DNA of 64,000 bases from Psychrobacter fulvigenes. Lineage in GTDB: Bacteria; Pseudomonadota; Gammaproteobacteria; Pseudomonadales; Moraxellaceae. Shown here one piece after another: positions 27,491 to 36,921 of the stretch. A program made the translations under genes and the position numbers. The notes under the pieces were generated by a model. It was not told the DNA's origin, made no database searches, and worked only from the letters and a program-made list of their open reading frames with translations. Location of the stretch: assembly GCF_904846155.1 (NCBI RefSeq), contig NZ_CAJGZP010000001.1, positions 1,612,001-1,676,000 of the forward strand, given 5' to 3'. The stretch's first letter is position 1. Each line of letters opens with the position of its first letter.

Positions 27491-29230
27491 CTAACCAATC
27501 ACCAACTGCTCCAAGCCTTCTTCTTGCTGTGCAGCCAAATTAGCGACCATAGATAGCGCATGCGCTTGCTGGTCTATAGGTTGTTTTGCGCCTTTATCTT
27601 TAGTAGTTCCCTCACGTAGCCAGTTACCCGCTGTGTCAGCAGTATTTTGATTGTTTTGCTGATTGTGTAGGTTATACCAAGCCAAATCATGATGCAATGC
27701 AACTACGTCTCCCATAATTAATAGAGCTGGCGTGGGCAGTTGGTTCTGCTCTTGCTGAGCAACAATAGTCTCAAGCGTACCAGTTAATACTTGCTGATTG
27801 GGCATACTGGCGTTAGAGACGATAGCAATTGGGGTGTCGCTACTGCGCCCTGCGTCAATTAAACCTTCAGTCAAACGTGCCAGCGAATGCAAACCCATAT
27901 AAAACACCACGGTTTCATCAGTGTTTAAAAAGCTTTTAAAATTGCTATTAGGTGCGCCAGCCTTCAAAAATCCTGTAACGAAACGCACTGATTGTGAGTG
28001 GTCACGGTGAGTCAGTGGAATTCCTGCATAGCTGGCGGCAGCGTTAGCAGCGGTAATACCAGGCACGACTTGATAAGGCACACCGTGCGCACGTAGGCTT
28101 TCAATTTCTTCACCGCCACGTCCAAAGATAAAGGGATCGCCACCTTTTAAACGCACCACACGGCGACCTTCTTTCGCACTTTTTACCAACAGCTCATTGA
28201 TACCTAATTGTGCTACCGCATGGTTGCTGCGCTTTTTACCGACAAATACTTTATCGGCATCACGGCGGCATAAATCTAATACTTGTGGAGAGACTAACGC
28301 ATCATAGTAGACGATATCTGCTTGCTGCATGAGACGCAGCGCTTTAAAAGTAAGCAGTTCTGGATCACCGGGGCCTGCACCAACGATATAGACTTCACCT
28401 ACGGCTACTTGGGCTAGTTTTGTCTGACTGTTATTTTGAATAGCAGCGTTTTGAGTAGCCGTTAATTCATTTGTTGATACGGGCGCAGTCGCTGATAGAG
28501 ACTCTATACTGTGCTCATTAGCATGTTGGCTAGTGAGCGTAACAGGGTTACATGTATTAGGGCTAATAGTATTATTGGCGCTATCTTCAAGAGTAGCTAC
28601 TGTATTTTCTAAATCTGCTTTTAGCTGCGCAGTGGCTTGCGCTTCATTACCTGCAAACATCAGCTGACTGACTTGACCTTCAAAGGCGCGCTCCCAAAAC
28701 TGCCGACGTCCTGTAAGAGTTGGTATCTTAGTTTTTACCTCGCTACGAAACACACCAGCAAGCTTGGCCAGTTTGCCATAACCTTGCGGAATTAGAGTTT
28801 CAAGACGTGCCCGCAATAGACGTGCCAGCACGGGCGCTTTGCCATTAGAGGAGATACCAATCACAATGGGATTGCGATCGACGATTGCTGGAAAGATGAA
28901 GTCACATAAATGCGGGGTATCAACCACGTTTACTGGAATATTAAGATCGCTAGCATCAGCGTGAACTTGATGATTCAGCGCCTCAATATTAGTCGCGGCG
29001 ATGATAACGCGCGCACCTGTCATATAAGCTTTATTATAATTTTCATAGATGAGTTCGTGCTTACTATCTGATAGCAAGGCTTGTATTTCAGCGCTGATAC
29101 TTGGTGCAAGAATCGTAATGGCAGCACCAGCGCGGCTGAGTAAGTCTGCTTTACGTAGCGCGACATCACCGCCGCCAACGATAAGTACTTTGCGGTCTTC
29201 TAATTTAAAAAATAAGGGAAAGGTGTTCAT
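27491..29230 (-). CDS. cysG: Siroheme synthase CysG (trifunctional)
   Basis: Makes siroheme, the cofactor of the sulfite reductase encoded nearby. The N-terminal half is the NAD-dependent dehydrogenase/ferrochelatase (VLIVGGGDVALRKA at 14-27; GISSNGKAPVLARLLR at about 125-140). The C-terminal half is the uroporphyrinogen-III methyltransferase (VYIVGAGPGDPELLT, VVRLKGGDPFIFGRGGEE, VVPGITAA). The 579 residues are well above the usual 460: an uncharged Ser/Thr/Asn-rich linker (about 205-275) separates the halves, and a Gln-rich tail of about 60 residues follows. It is probably co-regulated with cysH-cysI but separated by 265 bases and a terminator. Confidence 0.95.
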   Translation of the reverse strand: MNTFPLFFKLEDRKVLIVGGGDVALRKADLLSRAGAAITILAPSISAEIQALLSDSKHELIYENYNKAYMTGARVIIAATNIEALNHQVHADASDLNIPVNVVDTPHLCDFIFPAIVDRNPIVIGISSNGKAPVLARLLRARLETLIPQGYGKLAKLAGVFRSEVKTKIPTLTGRRQFWERAFEGQVSQLMFAGNEAQATAQLKADLENTVATLEDSANNTISPNTCNPVTLTSQHANEHSIESLSATAPVSTNELTATQNAAIQNNSQTKLAQVAVGEVYIVGAGPGDPELLTFKALRLMQQADIVYYDALVSPQVLDLCRRDADKVFVGKKRSNHAVAQLGINELLVKSAKEGRRVVRLKGGDPFIFGRGGEEIESLRAHGVPYQVVPGITAANAAASYAGIPLTHRDHSQSVRFVTGFLKAGAPNSNFKSFLNTDETVVFYMGLHSLARLTEGLIDAGRSSDTPIAIVSNASMPNQQVLTGTLETIVAQQEQNQLPTPALLIMGDVVALHHDLAWYNLHNQQNNQNTADTAGNWLREGTTKDKGAKQPIDQQAHALSMVANLAAQQEEGLEQLVIG

Positions 29231-29432
29231 AGCATCACCAGCAATTTATTCAATGTAAGAGATGTCGCCATTATGAGGTATCACAGGCGCACTCTCACTT
29301 AGTGAATTGGCATTAGCATATTCGTTTTTGTCATGTTAGCGATAAGTTTTGGTGGAAAAAAGAATAGGGACAACAATAGAAAGAAAAATAAAAAAGCAGA
29401 TGAGAATAGAGGAGAATAAAGGTGTTTGCCAT

Positions 29433-29463
29433 AAAAAAACCCTCTTACCTATGTGTAAAAGGG
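29433..29463 (-). terminator. Terminator after cysH
   Basis: CCCTTTTAC pairs with GTAAGAGGG and is followed leftward by a T7 run. Confidence 0.85.
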
Positions 29464-29495
29464 CTTTCAAAATTATGGCTGACTATAGCTGTGTA

Positions 29496-30134
29496 CTACA
29501 GCTGCGTATGTAAACCACACTCACGGCTTTCTTCAACCTTGGTTGGATCAAAGTAATCAAACTCATTTGGCAGATTATGCTCAAGCAGATAATCGTCTAA
29601 ATCAGCGTCAGTCTTTTCAAATAAAGGCGCTACTTTCAGCACACCATCTTTTGATAGGCTGAGTACATCAAGACCTTGGCGGAATTCCGTTTGATCTTTT
29701 CGAATAGCATTGAACCACACGTCAGGCTTCAGCTCATCTAGCGCGCGGCGGAATGGCTCAAGTTTTACTTGGTCGGTAAATTTGTCATGCTGCGGATTAT
29801 CAATGCCTGGAATACCGTTCATGGTCGCATTACGATGAGCAGCGGTTTGTTTAGGAATGTAAGTGATAACGTTCAAATCAAGGTCGTTTATCAGCTTATT
29901 AGCAAATTGGTAAGTAGCATCAGTGTTATAACCTGAGTCTACCCATAGTACAGTGATATCCGGACGCTGCTTGGCGACCAAATGTAAAATCGCTGATTCG
30001 TAAGGGCGGAAGTTGGTGGTGATGATCGGGTTTTTCGCTTGGGTCAGTGCCCATTCTACGATTTCTTCTGGTGACTTACCTTGCAGGTCTTGGTTTGCTT
30101 GGTCGATATCTAGATTTGGGTGTAACTGGCTCAT
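29496..30134 (-). CDS. cysH: Phosphoadenylyl-sulfate (PAPS) reductase
   Basis: Reduces PAPS to sulfite in sulfate assimilation. The C-terminal catalytic motif ECGLH (206-210) is present, as is the substrate-binding WVDSGYNTDATYQF segment (about 64-77). Only one cysteine occurs in the 212 residues, so the four cysteines that bind a [4Fe-4S] cluster in APS reductases are absent. This points to PAPS rather than APS as substrate, and an APS kinase would then be needed from elsewhere. It is shorter than E. coli CysH (244). A GAGGAG site precedes the ATG. It lies 65 bases after the DUF934 gene in the cysI operon. Confidence 0.9.
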   Translation of the reverse strand: MSQLHPNLDIDQANQDLQGKSPEEIVEWALTQAKNPIITTNFRPYESAILHLVAKQRPDITVLWVDSGYNTDATYQFANKLINDLDLNVITYIPKQTAAHRNATMNGIPGIDNPQHDKFTDQVKLEPFRRALDELKPDVWFNAIRKDQTEFRQGLDVLSLSKDGVLKVAPLFEKTDADLDDYLLEHNLPNEFDYFDPTKVEESRECGLHTQL

Positions 30135-30199
30135 GGTAAACTCCTCAATTGTTGTGAATATAAAAATGATTAATAATAAGTTTTATGATTGATGCTACA

Positions 30200-30796
30200 T
30201 TAAGCGCCTGCAAACATTGGTAGTGCGGCGGCATTGCGACCATCGTAGCTACTGGCAAGGGCGGTAAACGCTTGTGAGATATTAAAGTCCGATTGTAAGT
30301 CGTGTTCATTGAGCACAAAGCTGTCGACGCCCACGCGTAATAGATAAGCAATTTGATCACGGCCAAACGCGCCAGCGACACGAATCTCACCTTGATAGCC
30401 AATTTGGCGCAAGGTTTGTGCAAAGCTAAAATTGCGTCCATCAGCGAATTTTGGCACATGAATGACGATGAGATCCTGCTTTAACAGCAGCTCACTGAGC
30501 GCTGCCAAGGCATCTGTATCTGTGTCAGCGGTCACCCATAATCCAATACGGCTACTATGCTGTTTGATCAGCTCATATACCTCTTTGACCAAACCCGTTG
30601 CTAGTGTCCCTGAACCATCTAATAGGTCAGCCAGTGGTACTAAGACATCAGGTTTTTCCTGTCTTTGCAGCAGCTCAAGTATCGTGAGGTCTATCGAGGC
30701 AATACCATCTGGCAGGGTATCAGTGGTTAACGCATGCCAGCTATCGTTATGGCTAATATCGACGCCCTGACTATCCAAAATATGGTGATTAGCCAT
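30200..30796 (-). CDS. DUF934 protein of the sulfite reductase operon
   Basis: A 198-residue cytoplasmic protein of the DUF934 family, found beside cysI and cysH in many proteobacteria and thought to support sulfite reduction, although its biochemistry is not established. Conserved features include PLADLL, FADGRNFSFAQ and GEIRVAGAFGRDQIAYLLRVGVDSF. The ATG at 30796 has a strong AAGGAGAAGG site and overlaps the cysI stop in the string ATGGCTAA, indicating translational coupling. Longer upstream reading frame is cysI antiframe and not part of this gene. Confidence 0.88.
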   Translation of the reverse strand: MANHHILDSQGVDISHNDSWHALTTDTLPDGIASIDLTILELLQRQEKPDVLVPLADLLDGSGTLATGLVKEVYELIKQHSSRIGLWVTADTDTDALAALSELLLKQDLIVIHVPKFADGRNFSFAQTLRQIGYQGEIRVAGAFGRDQIAYLLRVGVDSFVLNEHDLQSDFNISQAFTALASSYDGRNAAALPMFAGA

Positions 30797-32480
30797 AGAC
30801 CTTCTCCTTAAAGGGATCAATACCAACGCGCTCAACCAATTCGCCAAAGCTTTCAACGTCATTATCAGTGGTGGCACGCAGATCGACATAGACATCAACG
30901 ATCTTTTGAATGGTGTCAGCAACCGCTTCAGTAGGGACGGAGCGGCCTAGTATTTTGCCAAGTTTGGCATCGTTACTCGAGTTGCCGCCAAGACTGATTT
31001 GATACCAGTTTTCGCCTTTTTTATCGACGCCCAGGATACCGATATCACCCGTATGATGGTGCGCGCAAGCATTGATACAGCCCGACATGTTTAAGCGGAT
31101 ATCGCCAAGATCATATAGGTAGTCCAAATCGCTAAACTGCTTTTCAATTTGCTCAGCGATATTATGGGTGGTGGCGTTAGCCAGCGAGCAATAATCCCAG
31201 CCAGGGCAGACGATCATATCGGTTAAGGTGTTGATATTAGGTCGCGCCAGATGTAGCTCAGACAGCTGTTGCCATAACTCGTATAACTGATTGGTTTGCA
31301 CGTCAGCGAAGACTAAATTCTGCTGATACGTACCGCGCAGCTCGCCAAAGCTATATTTATCAGAAAGGTCAGCAAGCGCATCCATCTGCGATTCGGTAAC
31401 ATCACCGGATGGTACATACTTACCATCGACTAAGCCTGCTTTTAAAGAAATCACTACCGCGCGGTAACCAGCGACTTTATGCGCCACAGTATTTTGGTTA
31501 TACCAATTGGCAAAGTCTTTATCAGCGCTTAGTTGCTGCTGCAAATCAGACTGTGTTTGTAGGGCATCAAAGGTCACATAATCAGGTTCACTAAAGAAGC
31601 TGCTGGCATGCTCAAAGTTGGCATCCGTCAGCGTCAGTGGCCCGTCCTTGGTATGCGCTTCCCATTCGGCATCGACCAATTTGGCAAAGGCAGGGCCGCC
31701 CAAGGTGTCAACCAAAATCTTGATGCGTGATCGGTATTTACTGCCTTTATCACGACGGCCATGTAGGTTATAAACCCGCAATATGGCATCTAGATAGCTA
31801 AGCAGATGCTCGCGTGGCAAAAATTTATTGATAACTTTACCAAGGACGGGGATACGACCAAGACCACCACCGACCAAGACTTCAAAGCCAAGCTCGCCAT
31901 CTTCATTTTTCTTTAAATGCAAACCAACATCATGCACTTGTGTCGCTGCACGGTCATTATCGGTGCCGATAACGGCAATCTTAAATTTACGCGGCAAAAA
32001 AGCAAACTCAGGATGAAAGGTCGACCATTGGCGAATGATTTCGCAATAGGGACGCGGATCGGCAATCTCATTTTGATGAATGCCGGCATACGGGTCGGTG
32101 GTGGTATTACGGATGCAGTTACCAGAGGTTTGAATAGAATGCATCCGTACCGAGGCCAACTCCGCCAAAATATCTGGCACTTCTTCTAGTTTCGGCCAGT
32201 TCAGCTGCATATTGGTACGGGTAGTGAAATGCCCATAACCTTTGTCATATTTACGGGTAATCTCCGCGAGCTTACGCAATTGGTAGCTGGCAAGCAGACC
32301 GTAAGGAATAGCGATACGCAACATCGGCGCATAACGCTGGATATAGAGGCCGTTTTGCAAACGCAGCGGCAAAAATTGCTCTTCTGGCAGCTCGCCTGCC
32401 AAAAACCGCTCGGTTTGGTCGCGAAACTGGGCGACTCGTTCTTCTACCAAGGTTTGGTCAGCGTAGTTATATTGATACAT
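30789..32480 (-). CDS. cysI: Sulfite reductase hemoprotein (nitrite/sulfite reductase family)
   Basis: Siroheme and [4Fe-4S] enzyme reducing sulfite to sulfide. The cluster/siroheme cysteines are in CPGWDYC (about 424-430) and SGCINAC (about 466-472), giving the CX5C...CX3C pattern. Substrate-binding arginines lie in TTRTNMQ (about 86-92) and TSGNCIRN (about 117-124). The length of 563 fits CysI. No cysJ flavoprotein gene is adjacent, so the electron donor is encoded elsewhere or is a ferredoxin. An assimilatory nitrite reductase is the alternative, but DUF934, cysH and sat nearby make sulfite the likely substrate. Confidence 0.93.
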   Translation of the reverse strand: MYQYNYADQTLVEERVAQFRDQTERFLAGELPEEQFLPLRLQNGLYIQRYAPMLRIAIPYGLLASYQLRKLAEITRKYDKGYGHFTTRTNMQLNWPKLEEVPDILAELASVRMHSIQTSGNCIRNTTTDPYAGIHQNEIADPRPYCEIIRQWSTFHPEFAFLPRKFKIAVIGTDNDRAATQVHDVGLHLKKNEDGELGFEVLVGGGLGRIPVLGKVINKFLPREHLLSYLDAILRVYNLHGRRDKGSKYRSRIKILVDTLGGPAFAKLVDAEWEAHTKDGPLTLTDANFEHASSFFSEPDYVTFDALQTQSDLQQQLSADKDFANWYNQNTVAHKVAGYRAVVISLKAGLVDGKYVPSGDVTESQMDALADLSDKYSFGELRGTYQQNLVFADVQTNQLYELWQQLSELHLARPNINTLTDMIVCPGWDYCSLANATTHNIAEQIEKQFSDLDYLYDLGDIRLNMSGCINACAHHHTGDIGILGVDKKGENWYQISLGGNSSNDAKLGKILGRSVPTEAVADTIQKIVDVYVDLRATTDNDVESFGELVERVGIDPFKEKVYG

Positions 32481-32730
32481 GACGTAATCTCAATTTTTTA
32501 AACATAAAAGCAGCGACGAAAATGATTGGCGTGTGTACTCAATCTTATTGCCAGTCGCAAGGTAAACAATTCAGAGTCACATCATATAAGCTTGCGCCTG
32601 CAAACATAAATTCCTTTAAGACATATGTATATCCAAAGTCAGCATAAATTTTCATAACGAAAGTTAGGTAGCCTATGCTTATCAAATTTATCACGACTTA
32701 TTTCATCACTACCTATAAAGGTTTCAAAAA
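32481..32730. promoter_or_regulatory. Divergent cysI-sat control region
   Basis: 250 AT-rich bases between cysI (leftward) and sat (rightward), so it must carry both promoters. A CysB-type activator site is expected here by analogy, but CysB sites are too degenerate for me to place one. Confidence 0.45.
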
Positions 32731-33984
32731 ATGACATCTACCACTGCTAACCAACAGCCATCAAAACTTGTTCCGCCACATGGCAGCAGCGAGCTTAAAC
32801 CGTTACTATTAAAGGGTGATACCCGCAACCAAGCATTGAAACTTGCCAGCAGCTTGCCGACGATTACTCTGAGCTCGCGTGAGCGTGGTGATTTGATTAT
32901 GCTCGGTATTGGTGGCTTTACGCCGCTAAATGGCTTTATGAACCAAGTGGATTGGCAAGGGGTTGTTGATGATATGCGCCTGCAAAGTGGTGACAATGCT
33001 GGCTTGTTTTGGCCGATTCCCATCACGTTATCAGCGCCTAAAGCGACTGCCGATAACTTAAACCAAGGTGATAAGGTCGCGTTAGTGGCGAAAGATGGCG
33101 AAATCATGGGTATCTTAACGGTAGAAGAAACTTATACCATCGATAAAGAACATGAGTGTCAGCAAGTCTTTACCACCACTGATAACGAACATCCGGGCGT
33201 GCAGCAAGTACTTAACCAAGGTGAAGTAAACATTGCAGGTAGCGTCGAAGTGCTAAGCGAAGGCGAGTTCCCAACCTTATATCCAGAGATTTATAAAACC
33301 CCTGCTGAAACGCGGGAAATACTGGATGCTAAAGGCTGGAAGACGGTTGCCGCCTTCCAAACGCGTAATCCAATGCATCGCTCACACGAGTACCTTGCCA
33401 AGATTGCTATCGAGATTTGTGATGGGGTATTGATTCATTCATTGCTCGGGGCACTCAAACCAGGCGATATCCCAGCCGAAGTGCGCCAAGAAGCGATTAA
33501 AACGTTGATTGATAATTACTTTAGACAAGACACCGTTATTCAAGCCGGTTATCCGTTAGATATGCGTTATGCTGGACCACGTGAGGCACTACTACACGCG
33601 GTATTCCGTCAAAACTACGGCTGTAGCCATCTGATTGTCGGCCGTGACCATGCAGGCGTTGGTGATTATTATGGTGCGTTTGATGCACAGGCTATCTTTG
33701 AATATGTCGGTAAAGATGATTTGATTACGCAGCCGTTAAAAATTGGCTGGACGTTTTGGTGCAATGCTTGTAATGCTATGGCTTCAGACAAAACTTGCCC
33801 GCATGAAGCGTCTGAACATGTCAAAGTATCAGGCACTAAGTTGCGTAAGGCGCTATCAGAAGATGAAAACGTGCCAGAGAACTTTAGCCGTCCTGAGGTG
33901 CTAGAGATTTTGCGCAATTATTACGCAGGTATTGCAAGAGAGGAACGTACTGAGGTGAAGTTAGTCGGTGCGTCTGCGGTATAG
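32731..33984 (+). CDS. sat: ATP sulfurylase (sulfate adenylyltransferase), Sat type
   Basis: Activates sulfate with ATP to APS and pyrophosphate. It is the single-chain Sat type, not the CysD/CysN pair. The nucleotide site [12 protein letters not shown] is at about 210-221 and the [13 protein letters not shown] motif at about 306-318. The C-terminal part holds a possible metal site, CNACN and CPHE (about 348-361), as in some Sat enzymes. At 417 residues there is no fused APS kinase domain. It is divergent from cysI, and a terminator follows. Confidence 0.95.
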   Translation: MTSTTANQQPSKLVPPHGSSELKPLLLKGDTRNQALKLASSLPTITLSSRERGDLIMLGIGGFTPLNGFMNQVDWQGVVDDMRLQSGDNAGLFWPIPITLSAPKATADNLNQGDKVALVAKDGEIMGILTVEETYTIDKEHECQQVFTTTDNEHPGVQQVLNQGEVNIAGSVEVLSEGEFPTLYPEIYKTPAETREILDAKGWKTVAAFQTRNPMHRSHEYLAKIAIEICDGVLIHSLLGALKPGDIPAEVRQEAIKTLIDNYFRQDTVIQAGYPLDMRYAGPREALLHAVFRQNYGCSHLIVGRDHAGVGDYYGAFDAQAIFEYVGKDDLITQPLKIGWTFWCNACNAMASDKTCPHEASEHVKVSGTKLRKALSEDENVPENFSRPEVLEILRNYYAGIAREERTEVKLVGASAV

Positions 33985-34026
33985 ATTCTATTAGTTGTAG
34001 CTAACACAGTTGTAGCTAACACATTT

Positions 34027-34066
34027 AAAAAACCCCCAGTCTAACGACTGGGGATTTTGCTTTTTT
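34027..34066 (+). terminator. Terminator after sat
   Basis: CCCCAGTC pairs with GACTGGGG around TAAC, with A-rich 5' and T-rich 3' flanks. It may also serve the converging Fic gene. Confidence 0.85.
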
Positions 34067-34113
34067 ATCTATTCTATATGAGTCTATGCTATCTACATGA
34101 GTCTGCGCTACAG

Positions 34114-35235
34114 TTACAGCGTTACCTCATAACTCGTACTACGTCCTGAAGCAACAGACTTCTCTAACATGCCTTTTTCTACCAAATCATTAATATCTCT
34201 TAATGCGGTATCCGCTGAACACTTCGTCATCGTCGCCCACTTTTTGGTCGTGAGCTTGCCATAAAAGTCAGTCAGTAATATATTGAGCATCTTTACTTGC
34301 CTTGGGTTTAATGATTGCTGACGGTGGGTCTGCCAAAAGCTGGCTTTACTGATGATTTTATCCGTTGTTTTTTGTGCAGATAACAGTGCTTGCTCTAGCG
34401 TTTGTAAAAACCAAACCAACCATTCTGTAATATCTGAATCCCCTTTTTGAGTACGCTCTAGTATTTTGTAGTATTCATTACGCTGTTTAAGTATTTGAGC
34501 CGACATGCTGTAAAAGCGTTGCATGCTACCGTCACTCTGCGCCAGCATTCTTTCGGTTATTGCACGTGTTAAGCGGCCATTTCCATCATCAAAAGGATGC
34601 AGTGTCACAAACCATAAATGAGCGACACCTGCTTTGATGACGAGGTCTAAATTATCCTGCTCATTAGCTGAGGTATTGAACCATGATAAGAAGCGCTCTA
34701 ACTCTATGGGCAACCTATCTGCACTTGGCGCTACAAAATGAACCTGTTCGCGCCCGTAACCATCAGACATCACTTGCATAGGTCCTTTACTATCATCACG
34801 AATTGCTCCTGTTTTAATGCTATACATCCCACTATATCCTGTTGGGAACAAAGCGTTATGCCATCCCAGTAAGTCGTTTAGTGTCAGCGCTGTCTGATAA
34901 CCATAAGTGGCCGCAAGCATCATCTCAACAATCGCATCAATTTCGCGCGTGGCAGCAGGCATGTCATTAGTCTCTATGCCCAAATGCCGTGCGACAGAGG
35001 AGCGTACTTGCTCATCATTTAACGTCTCACCTTCGATCTCAGATGTTTTAACCACTTCAAGAGTGACCGCATCTAACTGTGCTTCAACGTTCAAATCAAA
35101 CCCTAACGTTAATAGTTGACCAAGCAAATGCCCCTGCAATATCCGTACACGACTCACTAATGGTAGCAATCGTTTATCCGACCAGCACCACTGTGTCCAG
35201 TCTGGTCTTTCATGGATATAAGTCACATGTTTCAT
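34114..35235 (-). CDS. Fic-family protein (AMPylase-type) with N-terminal DUF4172
   Basis: Fic enzymes usually transfer AMP from ATP to a protein hydroxyl. The active-site motif HPFDDGNGR is complete (about residue 212). An N-terminal inhibitory motif of the (S/T)xxxE(G/N) type is visible in TSEIEG (about 63), so activity is likely self-restrained. The N-terminal region (IHERPDWTQWCWSD) is the DUF4172 domain and the C-terminal 80 residues look like a winged helix (AADTALRDINDLVEKGMLEKS pattern). An AGGAATAACG site precedes the ATG. No antitoxin gene is next to it. Target unknown. Confidence 0.9.
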   Translation of the reverse strand: MKHVTYIHERPDWTQWCWSDKRLLPLVSRVRILQGHLLGQLLTLGFDLNVEAQLDAVTLEVVKTSEIEGETLNDEQVRSSVARHLGIETNDMPAATREIDAIVEMMLAATYGYQTALTLNDLLGWHNALFPTGYSGMYSIKTGAIRDDSKGPMQVMSDGYGREQVHFVAPSADRLPIELERFLSWFNTSANEQDNLDLVIKAGVAHLWFVTLHPFDDGNGRLTRAITERMLAQSDGSMQRFYSMSAQILKQRNEYYKILERTQKGDSDITEWLVWFLQTLEQALLSAQKTTDKIISKASFWQTHRQQSLNPRQVKMLNILLTDFYGKLTTKKWATMTKCSADTALRDINDLVEKGMLEKSVASGRSTSYEVTL

Positions 35236-35546
35236 CGTTATTCCTAAGTGATGCGGTCATTAAAAGTCTAATCTCTGCATATTATGCGGTGATTATAGGA
35301 GTTATTCAATGCATTTTGAGTATTCAGGTCATGTGCAGCATCTTGAATCCTCAAGCTCGCCTTACTACCGTACTTACAAATCGTTTTTTTTTATATCACA
35401 GCGAGCACGTACTTTTATGATCATTTGCCTGTCAATCTCCTGTTATTCCATTGTGGCAATAACATACGCATATTCGTCATTAAACATAATAACAAGGTGC
35501 TGTTAGCATAGCTGCATTACATAACAAACACCTTTTGGGGCATTTA
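35236..35546. promoter_or_regulatory. Intergenic region upstream of cysP with an inverted repeat
   Basis: 311 bases between the divergent Fic gene and cysP. A perfect inverted repeat, TGTTATT N10 AATAACA (35441-35464), lies about 85 bases before the cysP start and is a candidate operator, perhaps for a LysR-type activator such as CysB. No other gene-like signal was seen. Confidence 0.4.
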
Positions 35547-36641
35547 ATGACATCTTACACTGCACGCTATCAACACAAAAATAAAACCCTTTTAAGCATT
35601 GCTGGAGTAGCGCTCACGCTAGGTCTGGTTGGCTGTAGCAACAGCGACCAGCCAGAAGCCGCTGCTAATGCTGATGGCACGCCAGCAGCAGAAACGCAAA
35701 ACATTGAGTTGCTAAACGTCTCTTATGATGTGGCACGCGACTTTTATAAAGACTATAACCCGCTGTTCGTTGAGCATTACAAAAGCGAGCACCCAAACAG
35801 CAATATTCTAATCAAACAGTCTCATGGCGGCTCAAGCAAGCAGGCATTGTCTGTGGCTAACGGTCTACAAGCAGATGTTGCGACCATGAACCAAGGCTCA
35901 GACATTGAGCTACTAGAGAAAGAAGGTTTGGTTGAGTCAGATTGGGAAAGCAAATTCTCTGATAATGCGGTGCCATTTACCAGCACCATCGTATTTTTGG
36001 TGCGTAAAGACAATCCAAAAGGCATCAGTGATTGGCAAGATTTGACCAAAGAGGGCGTTGAGATTGTGATGGCCAACCCAAAAGTGACGGGTAACGGTCG
36101 TTATGCGTTCTTAGGCGCTTATGGTTACGGTCTACATGCTTTTAATAATGAAGAAGCACCTGCCAAAGGCTATGTCCGAGATATGCTCAAAAACGTCAAA
36201 GTCTATGAGAATGGCGGCCGTGCAGCGACGACGACTTTCGTGCAGCGCGGTATTGGTGATGTATTGGTCACTTTTGAGAACGAAGCCAACCTTGCAGCGA
36301 CTGACTTTGGGGTTGGGCAAGTAGACATCGTTTATCCTAAGTATTCGATCAAATCTGAAAGCCCAGTTGCTATTGTGAAGTCGGTGACGGATAAGAAAGG
36401 CACCACGGACGCGGCAACAGCCTATCTTGATTACTTATGGAGCGAGCCTGCTCAGCAGTTAGCGGCCAACTTATATCTACGTCCTAGCGTACAAAGCGTG
36501 CTAGAGAAGAATGGTGATAAGTTACCTCCAATTGAAACTTTCCGTCCAAATGACGCCTTTGGCACATGGGATGAGATCATGGGTACGTACTTTAGTGATA
36601 ATGGTGTCTTCGATCAATTAGCGATAAATGCACCGCAGTAA
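35547..36641 (+). CDS. cysP: Sulfate/thiosulfate ABC transporter substrate-binding lipoprotein
   Basis: Periplasmic sulfate-binding component, family of CysP/Sbp. Typical segments are LLNVSYDVARDFYKDYN, IKQSHGGSSKQALSVANGL, VRKDNPKGISDWQDL, NPKVTGNGRYAFLGAYGYG and GGRAATTTF. The N-terminus has a lipobox LVGC with Cys30, so it is probably anchored as a lipoprotein rather than free as in E. coli. I start at the ATG at 35547; a TTG 12 bases earlier is less likely. It is first gene of cysP-cysT-cysW-cysA. CysP (thiosulfate) and Sbp (sulfate) cannot be told apart by eye. Confidence 0.93.
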   Translation: MTSYTARYQHKNKTLLSIAGVALTLGLVGCSNSDQPEAAANADGTPAAETQNIELLNVSYDVARDFYKDYNPLFVEHYKSEHPNSNILIKQSHGGSSKQALSVANGLQADVATMNQGSDIELLEKEGLVESDWESKFSDNAVPFTSTIVFLVRKDNPKGISDWQDLTKEGVEIVMANPKVTGNGRYAFLGAYGYGLHAFNNEEAPAKGYVRDMLKNVKVYENGGRAATTTFVQRGIGDVLVTFENEANLAATDFGVGQVDIVYPKYSIKSESPVAIVKSVTDKKGTTDAATAYLDYLWSEPAQQLAANLYLRPSVQSVLEKNGDKLPPIETFRPNDAFGTWDEIMGTYFSDNGVFDQLAINAPQ

Positions 36642-36723
36642 TGATTGATACGGTCGCGGTACTAGCAGCAACAGTCATGCAGTCACCAGTCGTAAACAAT
36701 CATCAATCGTCATGAAAAACCGC

Positions 36724-36757
36724 ATAAAGGACATGGCATATACGCTATGTCCTTTAT
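36724..36757. promoter_or_regulatory. Strong stem-loop between cysP and cysT
   Basis: ATAAAGGACAT pairs perfectly with ATGTCCTTTAT around a 12-base region that itself can extend pairing through GC. No long T tract follows. It may protect the cysP message or cause partial termination, giving more binding protein than permease. Confidence 0.6.
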
Positions 36758-36921
36758 ACCGTAAGCATACTAATAATAAGTTCGATACCTCACTCTCAAC
36801 TGCTCTAAAGCCACAGTCTACGATAGTTCAAAACATATTGAGAGTCAGGTAGTTCGAAATAACAGGGTCTTACGATAAGTAGCAATGCTAAGTGCTATTA
36901 GTTAAGCAACAGGACATCACT

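Noticed and set aside
30145..30459. 104-codon frame overlapping the DUF934 gene
   Set aside because: Shifted frame of the DUF934 gene; no ribosome site and no conserved features.
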